Notes: generated from the letters alone by a model not told the origin. 10,345 nt of DNA from Candidatus Falkowiibacteriota bacterium (GCA_030600505.1 JAUVLY010000019.1:1-10345), one strand, 5' to 3'. Positions 1-6,599 are shown, numbered from the stretch's first letter. Translations and numbers: made by a program.

Positions 1-1557
1 GGTGCCATAACGCTGTTGATCAGCGCCAATATATTCAATCACGCCTTGCCAAAGGTCATCCCCTCGAAACCTGCTATCAATCGGTGCGTTACCGTAGTTC
101 TCCATCGTGGTCGTGCCATTATCGGTTCCGGTATCCGCGCCGCCACTGACCGAGCCAAAATTAATTTCTGTTTCCTGTACCTCTAGGGCTAGCAAAGTCT
201 CTACATGGACGGCAGCACCAATGGTGGTAGTACCGACACCGACCGCTCCATCATCGTCAATCCCCTGAATAGCGGCCAGCCAATCCGTGCCGCTATAAGG
301 GTAGTCTCCGCCCGCGCCATCGGTCGGAATAGCATGGAAAGCAATAGTAGTAGAACAAGTATAGGTGGCGGTAGTGGAAGTGCCGGAGCAAGACCCGGCT
401 TCATACGCGCAATTAACCTGCGCAATATCATAGCATTCATCATCATCAGCCGTACAATTATGCAGGCCGGTAACTCCGGACCAATAAATTGTGCTGGTAG
501 CACCAACTATATCATGGCAGGTGTTGTTGTCGGCAATAACCGCGGTCGCGGTTGCCAGTACTTCAGCTGAATTTTTTAAATTTAAGGTAATATCTATTCC
601 GCTTTGCAGAATGACGCTGCTAACTGTCGGGGCAACATTGTTCACTACATAAGTATCGGTTTGCGAATTGCCGGTCGCCGGCATCTCATGCTCATCTTTA
701 ACAAAGGCCCAATAATCCCAGGTCTCGTCTATGGCCGGCGTGGTCGTAGCCCACTGGCATATAATATTGGGCGAAGTGGAAGTAGCCGTGCAAAAAGTAG
801 TGGCCGTGCAGCCGGTTGAGGTTGCCCAGGAGTTAGTGCTACAAACATAAAGCGTTAATAAATCCAATCCGGCCATTACAATATCACTGTCCGTTACCGT
901 GGCGGTAACCGTATAGTCGTTGCCCGGGTCTTGCCCGCCATCATCCGCCACGCCGGTAAATATTGGTGCGTGATTAACCCAAAAAGGAGAAGACGAGGCT
1001 AATACGCCTGCATTCGCCCCCTGGCTCATAGCTGAACAAGCGCCTTCGCTAGAATGGTCATCACAGGCAAAAGCGTACCAATCCTCTGTTTCCGCGCCCG
1101 GATCAACCACGCTTGAATATTCGCAAGTCGCCTGATTGCCGGCCACGGTTAAGGTGGAAGTACAAAAAGTAGTCACCCCGCAAACCGGCGGACCACCAGT
1201 CGTAGAGGCGGTTACTGAATTAGTGGAACAAATTGCTAAATAATAACCATCTGATTCAGCATCATTGGCGGTTCCGGTAAAGCTAATCGCATAGCCGACA
1301 TTGATCGGCGAGGTTGAAGTGGAAATCTGTACTTCTGCCGGATAGACTGCCCACTGCGGTTCCGAGTTCTTGACTATTACCGTGGTTGTCGCAAAATCCC
1401 CGGTCTGGGCACTGGCTTGAGGCTTATTAAAATGCAAATCAAACAAAGAAAAATTAAAATTAAAAACCAGCCCCAATGAAGCTGTGCTGGTTAACAAACA
1501 AAGTATAATAAACAGAGGCATTGACCTCTTGATTTGTTTTTTAATTTTCTGAGCCAT
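1..1557 (-). CDS. Large secreted Cys-rich modular surface protein, 3' end beyond window (partial)
   Basis: An open frame of 519 codons runs from ATG at 1557 to base 1 with no stop, so the C-terminus is missing. An in-frame TAA (1567-1569) just upstream fixes this ATG as the earliest start. Residues 1-50 form a signal peptide: a basic n-region (MAQKIKKQIKR), a hydrophobic stretch at about 13-35, and a likely signal peptidase site after ASA at 48-50. Three modules follow: an Ig/PKD-like repeat (about 64-195), a second one (about 196-308) and a longer module (about 309-519) ending in TGTDN..TT..NYGNAPID. All 16 mature cysteines align with cysteines of the protein encoded at 7439-10345. The modules look like cell-surface beta-sandwiches joined by Ser/Thr linkers; no enzymatic motif is seen. 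By comparison with the paralogue, about 75 more residues may lie beyond the edge. No Shine-Dalgarno precedes the ATG (AAAAATTCCCC). Function is unknown; surface structure or adhesion is inference. Confidence 0.9.
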   Translation of the reverse strand, partial: MAQKIKKQIKRSMPLFIILCLLTSTASLGLVFNFNFSLFDLHFNKPQASAQTGDFATTTVIVKNSEPQWAVYPAEVQISTSTSPINVGYAISFTGTANDAESDGYYLAICSTNSVTASTTGGPPVCGVTTFCTSTLTVAGNQATCEYSSVVDPGAETEDWYAFACDDHSSEGACSAMSQGANAGVLASSSPFWVNHAPIFTGVADDGGQDPGNDYTVTATVTDSDIVMAGLDLLTLYVCSTNSWATSTGCTATTFCTATSTSPNIICQWATTTPAIDETWDYWAFVKDEHEMPATGNSQTDTYVVNNVAPTVSSVILQSGIDITLNLKNSAEVLATATAVIADNNTCHDIVGATSTIYWSGVTGLHNCTADDDECYDIAQVNCAYEAGSCSGTSTTATYTCSTTIAFHAIPTDGAGGDYPYSGTDWLAAIQGIDDDGAVGVGTTTIGAAVHVETLLALEVQETEINFGSVSGGADTGTDNGTTTMENYGNAPIDSRFRGDDLWQGVIEYIGADQQRYGT

Positions 1558-1574
1558 GGGGAATTTTTATGTTT

Positions 1575-1640
1575 GAGATGTTAGTGTTATTATTTTTTTG
1601 CATTAAAACAGTCCTGTGAATTTTTCCACATCTCTAACAT
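1575..1640 (-). repeat. Inverted repeat between promoter and start codon
   Basis: On the plus strand GAGATGTTAG (1575-1584) faces ACATCTCTAACAT (1628-1640). Two 7-base pairings are possible, GAGATGT with ACATCTC and ATGTTAG with CTAACAT. They share bases, so they exclude each other. The element lies from the predicted transcription start to about 18 bases before the ATG at 1557. It could be an operator or a leader structure, or chance in AT-rich DNA. Confidence 0.35.
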
Positions 1641-1641
1641 T

Positions 1642-1650
1642 ATTATAACA
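1642..1650 (-). promoter_or_regulatory. Extended -10 promoter for the large surface protein gene
   Basis: Read on the minus strand, a perfect TATAAT (1647-1642) is preceded directly by TGT (1650-1648), giving an extended -10 element. No -35 stands at the best spacing; TTGTGT 19 bases upstream is the nearest candidate. A TTGACA lies only 8 bases upstream, too close to serve this -10. Transcription would start near 1635, leaving a leader of about 78 bases. The surrounding spacer 1558-1753 is very AT-rich and holds no gene. Confidence 0.55.
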
Positions 1651-1674
1651 CAATTTGTCAAAATTTACACAATA

Positions 1675-1692
1675 ATAAATTTAAAAATTTAT
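1675..1692. other. A/T-only palindrome between two transcription units
   Basis: ATAAATTT, two bases, then AAATTTAT form a perfect 8-base inverted repeat between the end of the gene at 1754 and the promoter near 1645. On the minus strand it is followed by TATTGTG rather than a clear T run, so it is at best a weak terminator. Confidence 0.25.
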
Positions 1693-1753
1693 AAAAACTT
1701 TTTTTAATAATAAAATTACCCGAAATATTAACTAACTTTAGACAATATTTTCA

Positions 1754-2233
1754 TTATCTTATTTTTATTGATTCAAGCAATCCCTGAATATCAAAAAGCA
1801 TATTGTTGTATGTGGACACTTGATCCAAGCCTAGGCCCTCACCTGTGGATAGTTTATAAGCTATAATTAACTCATTATCATCCCTGATTTTCTGCCAATT
1901 TTTATCCTGATTACTTGCCCACTCGCCCTGGCTAAACTGTTTGAATGAGAGTAATTCCCATCCGTCTCTACCGTCAATAAAAAATATTCTGGCTAAATTC
2001 CCACTATCTTTTACCCGATATGACCCTTCCCAATCCTCTGGAATTTCCAAACTAATCTTATTCGACATTGTATTAAACAAACTTAAACGCACGTATGAAC
2101 GATCCGCTACGTCGCGCACAGCCACCGGTGCCGGTTCTTTAACATTGTCTTTTGGCCAAAACAAAATAATTGCTGCTCCTACGGCCAAAATAACAAAACC
2201 TAAAATTACTATTTTTATTTTCTTTATCTTCAT
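1754..2233 (-). CDS. Small membrane-anchored extracytoplasmic protein, PsbP-like domain possible
   Basis: The protein has 159 residues. A basic start (MKIKKIK) leads into one hydrophobic segment (about 8-26) that is probably an uncleaved anchor, since no lipobox cysteine or clear cleavage site follows. After a Pro/Ala linker (29-40), residues 48-159 form a small domain with SLEIPEDWEGSYRV at 61-74 and a final L-F-D-I-..-L-L-E-S-I-K strand or helix. The 'fold-iPedW…' opening and the terminal 'SIK' resemble small PsbP/Mog1-like secreted domains; this is pattern memory, not a search result. It is the last gene of the unit containing the ABC transporter, 104 bases after the permease stop with a palindromic repeat between them. 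A role as accessory or substrate-contacting protein of that transporter is inference. No Shine-Dalgarno is seen before the ATG (AAAACAA). Confidence 0.8.
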   Translation of the reverse strand: MKIKKIKIVILGFVILAVGAAIILFWPKDNVKEPAPVAVRDVADRSYVRLSLFNTMSNKISLEIPEDWEGSYRVKDSGNLARIFFIDGRDGWELLSFKQFSQGEWASNQDKNWQKIRDDNELIIAYKLSTGEGLGLDQVSTYNNMLFDIQGLLESIKIR

Positions 2234-2246
2234 TTGTTTTAAAAGA

Positions 2247-2333
2247 TGTCATCCTGAGGAGCGAAGCGACGAAGGATCTCGTCTCTGTATCCACGAGATT
2301 CTTCATCCCGAAGACTCGGGATTCAGAATGACA
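2247..2333. repeat. 87-base palindromic dispersed repeat (MITE/REP-like, three-arm fold)
   Basis: Terminal arms TGTCATCCTGA (2247-2257) and TCAGAATGACA (2323-2333) pair over 11 bases; the one imperfect pair becomes a G-U wobble in minus-strand RNA. An inner stem pairs 2271-2282 with 2293-2304 (11 of 12 matched) around a 10-base loop. Between the stems the right side holds its own hairpin, ATCCCGA-AGAC-TCGGGAT (2305-2322), and the left side the sequence GGAGCGAAGCGAC. Sequences of this kind (ctgaggagcgaagcgacgaag) recur between genes in many unrelated bacteria; that is from general knowledge. It begins four bases after the permease stop at 2338 and may serve as a 3' RNA hairpin. Confidence 0.8.
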
Positions 2334-2337
2334 AGGT

Positions 2338-3537
2338 CTAACTATATCTAATAGCATCCAACGGATTTAACTTCCCGGCGCGATTAGAGGGAAAAAGCCC
2401 GGTAATATAACCCATTACTCCGGAAAAAACCGCGATAAAAATTAAAAACGATAAAGGAAAACGAAAAAGGGCCATTGGAGCGCCTCCAAGCCGAGTTGCC
2501 AGAGTATTGAGCATAAAATTAATCGTTAATCCCCCGCCCACGCCGATTCCAATTCCGACCAAACCGCCAAGAAAACCCATTAATATAGCCTCAGTCAAAA
2601 ACATTACCTTGATGTTAAAGGGTGAGCCGCCGATCGTACGCATAATTCCGATCTCTTTGGTCCGCTCCAGAAGCGTAACCGTCATGGTGTTAAACATGCC
2701 GATAGCGGAAACAATTAAAGCGATCGCGCCAAACAAAGCCAGGGTAATCTGTACACCGGCAAATATTTTATTGGCTTGTTCTACGGTTTTTGAAAGCGCG
2801 GTTACAACAAAGCCCATCTCCAAAATTTGCGTTTCAGCCGAGTCAAGATAAATCCGGTCTTCTACTTTAACCCGCGCCTTATCGTAATAGGGCACCACAA
2901 AGCGGGAGCTAAACTCCTCACTGGCAATGTACGCGAAAATCGAAGCGTCATCCTCAACGATCCCGTTAATAACATATTCTTTTTGCAAAGGGATCTCCTG
3001 GATCTCATCATCTGTCCCCTTCACCGGCAAAAAAACTTTAAAATTTGCTTTTTGGCCTAATATTTGCTCCGGTTCCATTTCGAATAATTTGAGTACCGCG
3101 GATGATAATAATACATAATCGGTTTGTCCGTTTTCGAATAGCTCACCATGTTGGGCAACCAAACCGGCATAACGAAAATATTTGGGCTCAACCCCATTGA
3201 GCATAATACTACCGGTCAAATCGCCAAAAGTGATCAAAGAGGTAAAACTGGCCAAAGGCGCCACGTCCTGGACATTAGGTAACTGCCGGAATTTATCCAA
3301 CTGTTCGTCGTCAATCACTACCACCCGGGAAGGCGGGGTAATAACATTTAAAGACAACATTGCTTCGCCAAACACGATCTTCTCAAGCAGTACGCCTTGC
3401 AATCCGAAACCAAGGCCAACCAAGATCACTACCGCCGCGAAACCAACCCCAATACCAAGAATAGTCAGCCAGGTACGGGCCGGCCGGGTCCTAAACATCC
3501 GGGTAGCGAGTTTTAACATGTCGTCCAAACGCATCAT
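2338..3537 (-). CDS. ABC transporter permease, MacB/FtsX family
   Basis: The protein has 399 residues, a usual length for the family. It has one N-terminal membrane helix (about 22-44), an extracytoplasmic MacB-type core domain (about 50-255), then three membrane helices (about 258-288, 312-342 and 360-382). The FtsX-family signature is clear: ERTKEIGIMRTIGGSP (291-306) followed by LTEAILMGFLGG, and the C-terminal tail P-S-N-R-A-G-K-L-N-P-L-D-A-I-R-Y (383-398). Such permeases do not form a classical channel; they couple ATP hydrolysis to movement of the extracytoplasmic domain, in lipoprotein release, peptide or drug export, or signalling to cell-wall enzymes. The partner ATPase is directly upstream. 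Two ATGs are adjacent (3537 and 3534); family members usually begin MRL-like, so 3534 is equally possible. No Shine-Dalgarno is visible. Substrate is unknown. Confidence 0.95.
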   Translation of the reverse strand: MMRLDDMLKLATRMFRTRPARTWLTILGIGVGFAAVVILVGLGFGLQGVLLEKIVFGEAMLSLNVITPPSRVVVIDDEQLDKFRQLPNVQDVAPLASFTSLITFGDLTGSIMLNGVEPKYFRYAGLVAQHGELFENGQTDYVLLSSAVLKLFEMEPEQILGQKANFKVFLPVKGTDDEIQEIPLQKEYVINGIVEDDASIFAYIASEEFSSRFVVPYYDKARVKVEDRIYLDSAETQILEMGFVVTALSKTVEQANKIFAGVQITLALFGAIALIVSAIGMFNTMTVTLLERTKEIGIMRTIGGSPFNIKVMFLTEAILMGFLGGLVGIGIGVGGGLTINFMLNTLATRLGGAPMALFRFPLSFLIFIAVFSGVMGYITGLFPSNRAGKLNPLDAIRYS

Positions 3538-3542
3538 AGGTT

Positions 3543-3578
3543 TTAGTTGAATAGTTACTTAGTGATTAGTTAATTAGT
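3543..3578. repeat. Iterated TTAGT short repeat upstream of the permease start
   Basis: TTAGT occurs at 3543, 3559, 3566 and 3574; the last three are spaced 7 and 8 bases apart (minus strand: ACTAATTAACTAATCACTAAG). The tract fills the space between the palindromic element at 3579-3675 and the permease ATG, so it would be the 5' leader of the permease cistron. Confidence 0.5.
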
Positions 3579-3675
3579 CCCTCACCCCTCTGCCTTCGCC
3601 AAGGCTGCGGCGGACAAGCCGTCCCCTCTCTTTTTGCTCCCCTCTCCTGTCTAGGAGAGGGGCTGGGGGAGAGGG
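3579..3675. repeat. 97-base palindromic dispersed repeat (MITE-like)
   Basis: The ends are inverted copies of each other (CCCTCACCCC at 3579-3588; minus-strand CCCTCTCCCC from 3675), matching at 9 of 10 bases. Inside are three hairpins: GCCTT-CGCC-AAGGC (3592-3605), CGGC-6-GCCG (3608-3621) and a perfect 10-base stem CCCCTCTCCT with loop GTCT and AGGAGAGGGG (3639-3662). The cccctctcct…aggagagggg and gccttcgccaaggc…cggcggacaag pieces are both known from general experience as dispersed intergenic repeats, so this may be a composite. It begins on the base right after the ATPase stop codon (3678-3676). No T run follows the big stem on the minus strand, so a simple terminator is unlikely. Confidence 0.75.
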
Positions 3676-4998
3676 TTAATGGTGTCCTTTAGGATCGGTC
3701 CCTTGTATTAATAATTTCTCAAAAAAACGGGTCAATTTACGCGACCAGGTTTTGCCCAAGCCTACTCCTCCATCCTCCAACTCAACCCTTAACGCGTTTT
3801 TAAAGTCCCGGCGTGAGATCAAACCGGAGATACGTTTATAAACCAAATCCTTCAACCGACGGCGCTGGACCAAGCTAAGTTCAGATCCATATTCTTCTAT
3901 TACAAACCCGGTTAAATTTCTAACTAATATATTTTCTCTGGAGAAAAAATTAGAATTCAGAAACCGCCGCCTAAACCGGCGAATATCTTCGGATTGCTTT
4001 AATATTTTATAAATTCTTTTGGACATATGCACGGCCAAATTTTCGTCTAGGTCAATTCCGCCCATGTCGTATTTTTTAATTATTAAACTTTTAAATTCTT
4101 TTTGGCTAATTTTCCTCTCCACTACCAGTTTAATTATATCTTCCAAGCGCTGCAACTGGTAATAATTAAAATCCTGGGTCAAATAATTAACCAAACTCTT
4201 CACCTTAAGGATAACCGGTTCTTCATAAGGAAAAAGTTTGGAAAGCTGGTCAAATTCGGTTACCAGAATCTTCTGCTTGTCAATTTTCGCGATCTGTTTC
4301 TTCTCCGGATTCGGCACGGTCCGTTCCAGCTTGCCATCGCGTAAATAAAATACACGGTGGCAATATGACAACTGGGCCGCGTTATGGGTAATCATAATGA
4401 CTGTTTTTTTATCAACCATGTTTATCTCCTCCATTGATTCCATTACCTGTCTGGTTGAGATTGAATCCAGGTTGCCGGTTGGTTCATCCGCCAGAAGAAT
4501 ATCCGGATTATTTACCATTGCCCGAGCTACGGAAACGCGCTGGGACTGGCCACCGGAAAGATTGTCCGGATATTTATCGCCCTGTTCGTCCATGCCAAAA
4601 CGCTTTAATATCTGCTTGGCCCAGCGCCGCCGCTTACCCGGGCTAATGCCATGAAAAATCTGCGGCAGGACAACATTGTCAATTACCGATAAAGAGGTGA
4701 TCAGATAAAAAGCCTGATAAATAATGCCAATAATCTTGGTCTGGAACCTTACCATTTCCTCCGATGAAAAGGAATAAGGATTTTCACCCTTAACCAAAAG
4801 CTGTCCGGCCGAGGGTTCCAAAATCCCGAGAATACTGTAAAATATCGTTGATTTACCGCAGCCGGACGGACCGAAAAAAGCGACAAATTCTCCCGGATAT
4901 ATTTCCATAGAAACATTACTGGTGGCTTTAAATTCGTTTTCTTTACCTAAATTATAGGTAATATCCAAATCTTTAATTTTTACAATTGGTTGTGGCAT
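3676..4998 (-). CDS. ABC transporter ATPase, MacB/LolD type, with duplicated C-terminal extension
   Basis: ATG at 4998 gives 440 residues and lies one base after the upstream stop (ATGTAAAATG), indicating translational coupling. An in-frame TTG at 5040 would overlap the previous gene and is less likely. Residues 1-228 are a complete ATPase: Walker A GPSGCGKST (43-51), Q-loop Q95, signature LSGGQ (147-151), Walker B ILLADE (167-172), D-loop around 175-178 and H-loop H205. LolD/MacB-type ATPases usually end near residue 230. Here about 190 basic, helical residues follow, and residues 284-333 align without gaps to 381-430 (offset 97; R-L-.-D, I-S, F-K, GG, L conserved). The extension is cytoplasmic and has no function I recognise; regulation of the transporter or binding of a cytoplasmic partner is inference. 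The partner permease is downstream. Confidence 0.95.
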   Translation of the reverse strand: MPQPIVKIKDLDITYNLGKENEFKATSNVSMEIYPGEFVAFFGPSGCGKSTIFYSILGILEPSAGQLLVKGENPYSFSSEEMVRFQTKIIGIIYQAFYLITSLSVIDNVVLPQIFHGISPGKRRRWAKQILKRFGMDEQGDKYPDNLSGGQSQRVSVARAMVNNPDILLADEPTGNLDSISTRQVMESMEEINMVDKKTVIMITHNAAQLSYCHRVFYLRDGKLERTVPNPEKKQIAKIDKQKILVTEFDQLSKLFPYEEPVILKVKSLVNYLTQDFNYYQLQRLEDIIKLVVERKISQKEFKSLIIKKYDMGGIDLDENLAVHMSKRIYKILKQSEDIRRFRRRFLNSNFFSRENILVRNLTGFVIEEYGSELSLVQRRRLKDLVYKRISGLISRRDFKNALRVELEDGGVGLGKTWSRKLTRFFEKLLIQGTDPKGHH

Positions 4999-4999
4999 T

Positions 5000-6553
5000 T
5001 TACATCTTAATTTTCTTAAGCCAACCAAAGGTTGATTCAAAATTCTTAATAATAATATCTATTATACTTTCTTCCTGGGTTGGGGTAAGCATGGTAAAAT
5101 CCTCAGACTTCGCAATATTCTCGGCTTCGTCTTCGCAAACGATCCAAAATTTATATACCGCAGCCGGTAAAAAATTGGTAATTACCTGGACATGCTTAAT
5201 GGCATAATCCTCTTCTTTGAGAAGCGATTGCGGCTCATCGATAACTATCAAACCCTGATGGTAGAACAACTGGCATTGAGCCGGCTCGTCCGAGCGCCAA
5301 GAAGCGATAGTCTGAATCCTGTTTTCCGTACCCGGATACAGGGTTGACTCGGTATTGACCTTAGAAATTATGGGCGGCTCTTCGTCTTTGATCGTAATAA
5401 AAGTAATCGGATCACTCTCGGCCTTTTCCTCGTTTTCACTCTCGACCTCAATAATAAACGAATAATAAGTATCAAAAATCAAATTATTTAATTGCATCAG
5501 ATGAACGGTCAAATAGCTTGAATTTCCTTCCAGTTTAGTATCGTTGGTGTTTAAATTGGTATATTCAACTATTGATGAACAAGGCACATTGGTGGAAAAA
5601 CGGATAGTGGCTGATTCTTCTTCTACTTTAAATAATTGAATATTATATATTTCCGGCAAAATTGATTTGGTTTTAAAAATTTTGTCTGAGCTATACCCGA
5701 TTAAACCAAGAACTGATTCGGAGGAAACCTGAAAATGATAAACCGTAGCCGGAGTCAGGCCGGTTATTTCCACCCAATGCTCAAGAGTAAGGTCGTTCGG
5801 GCTGCCTTCGCGCCAACGATAAGGGTCAGCCGCCTCTTCATCATAATCTTCTTCATCAGCCAGAGCCACGATCGTATTGGACTCTTTGTCGGTATCCCAA
5901 GTGATAATCGCGTAGTCGGTTCCCACCTCGACATCGGCATAATCCAAAATAATTGTCGGCGGACTTATAACCTCCTCGGCCGTTTCCCTAAGTTCCTCCT
6001 CAATTTCTTCCAATATTTCTTCTGAACTAATGCTTTTTATGACTTGCAAAATTTCCTCTACTCCGATCTCATGAAGGCCGGCTGTTCCTTCATCGGTCAC
6101 GTCCTCCTGAAAACCCATATAGTCCAGATCATCTTTATCTTTCAGAGTATGAAAAGTATAATCACTGGAAATCCCCTGGTTACCGCTACCATCAGCTGAA
6201 GTTATCCGGAAATAATAAAGAGTATCTGACATTAAATTCTCGGCGATTATCATATGCTCCTGCTTGTCGGCGCGAGGGTCGCGGATAATACCATATTCAT
6301 TATCCAGACCGTAATTAATAAGTGAATCAGCCAGCTCATCGGTCTTCCAGGAAATAATCGAGGAGGTGGCATTGATACTGGAAATATTAACATTATATAT
6401 AAGAGGCGGGACATTATCCTCTTCTTCGTCCTGGGCGGCCACCGGTTCAATATATAATTCGTGCCAAATAAAAAACCCAGCCACCCACGCTATGGCCAGG
6501 ACCAGGCTAATAATAAAATTCTTAAAATTAATTGGACTCCTTGTTTTTTGCAT
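5000..6553 (-). CDS. Secreted protein with four fibronectin type III-like domains
   Basis: The protein has 517 residues. A signal peptide covers 1-40: basic start, hydrophobic core at about 13-30, likely cleavage after VAA (38-40). Four FN3-like domains follow at about 49-138, 198-296, 299-389 and 392-490. Each shows the FN3 pattern 'SW.TDE.A.S.I.YG…L.P.T.Y.F.I…D..GN…F.T', clearest in SSIISWKTDELADSLINYG (64-82) and GLTPATVYHFQVSS (265-278). Domains 1 and 2 are separated by an acidic, probably helical linker (about 160-195). The C-terminus (about 493-517) is a predicted amphipathic helix ending in basic residues, with no LPXTG motif or lipobox. It is the first gene of the unit with the ABC ATPase, which starts one base after its stop. 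It may be a surface partner or cargo of that transporter (inference). There is no Shine-Dalgarno; see the promoter entry. Confidence 0.9.
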   Translation of the reverse strand: MQKTRSPINFKNFIISLVLAIAWVAGFFIWHELYIEPVAAQDEEEDNVPPLIYNVNISSINATSSIISWKTDELADSLINYGLDNEYGIIRDPRADKQEHMIIAENLMSDTLYYFRITSADGSGNQGISSDYTFHTLKDKDDLDYMGFQEDVTDEGTAGLHEIGVEEILQVIKSISSEEILEEIEEELRETAEEVISPPTIILDYADVEVGTDYAIITWDTDKESNTIVALADEEDYDEEAADPYRWREGSPNDLTLEHWVEITGLTPATVYHFQVSSESVLGLIGYSSDKIFKTKSILPEIYNIQLFKVEEESATIRFSTNVPCSSIVEYTNLNTNDTKLEGNSSYLTVHLMQLNNLIFDTYYSFIIEVESENEEKAESDPITFITIKDEEPPIISKVNTESTLYPGTENRIQTIASWRSDEPAQCQLFYHQGLIVIDEPQSLLKEEDYAIKHVQVITNFLPAAVYKFWIVCEDEAENIAKSEDFTMLTPTQEESIIDIIIKNFESTFGWLKKIKM

Positions 6554-6560
6554 GGGAATA

Positions 6561-6599
6561 ATTATATATACTATACCATAAAACGCTAGTTTTATCCAA
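6561..6599 (-). promoter_or_regulatory. Promoter of the FN3-ABC transporter unit, near-leaderless
   Basis: On the minus strand TTGGAT (6599-6594) is followed after 18 bases by TATAGT (6575-6570), which is preceded by TGG, so it reads as an extended -10. A second TATAAT (6566-6561) lies 7 bases before the ATG. The first would start transcription about 10 bases before the start codon and the second at the start codon itself. With no Shine-Dalgarno in AATTATTCCC-ATG, leaderless or nearly leaderless translation is likely. The rest of the 160-base spacer (6600-6713) holds no gene. Confidence 0.5.

Noticed and set aside
40..80. Peptide D-S-R-F-R-G-D-D near the end of the partial gene, resembling peptides made by repeats inserted in genes
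   Set aside because: The paralogue has I-D-T-N-V-S-G-T-D at the same place, so it is a normal variant of the module; the DNA shows no palindromic insert.
205..570. Open frame on the plus strand
   Set aside because: It lies wholly inside the 519-codon minus-strand gene, has low-complexity composition and no ribosome-binding site; a shadow of the coding strand.
1651..1660. TTGACA near 1655 as the -35 box of the promoter at 1642-1650
   Set aside because: Only 8 bases separate it from TATAAT, far short of the normal 16-18.
3639..3662. 10-base G/C-rich hairpin as a rho-independent terminator
   Set aside because: On the minus strand it is followed by AGCAAAAAGAG, not T residues, and it is part of a larger palindromic repeat inside an operon.
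4996..5040. TTG start at 5040 for the ABC ATPase
   Set aside because: It would overlap the FN3 gene by about 40 bases. ATG at 4998 directly follows the FN3 stop and gives the usual start just before the first ATPase strand.
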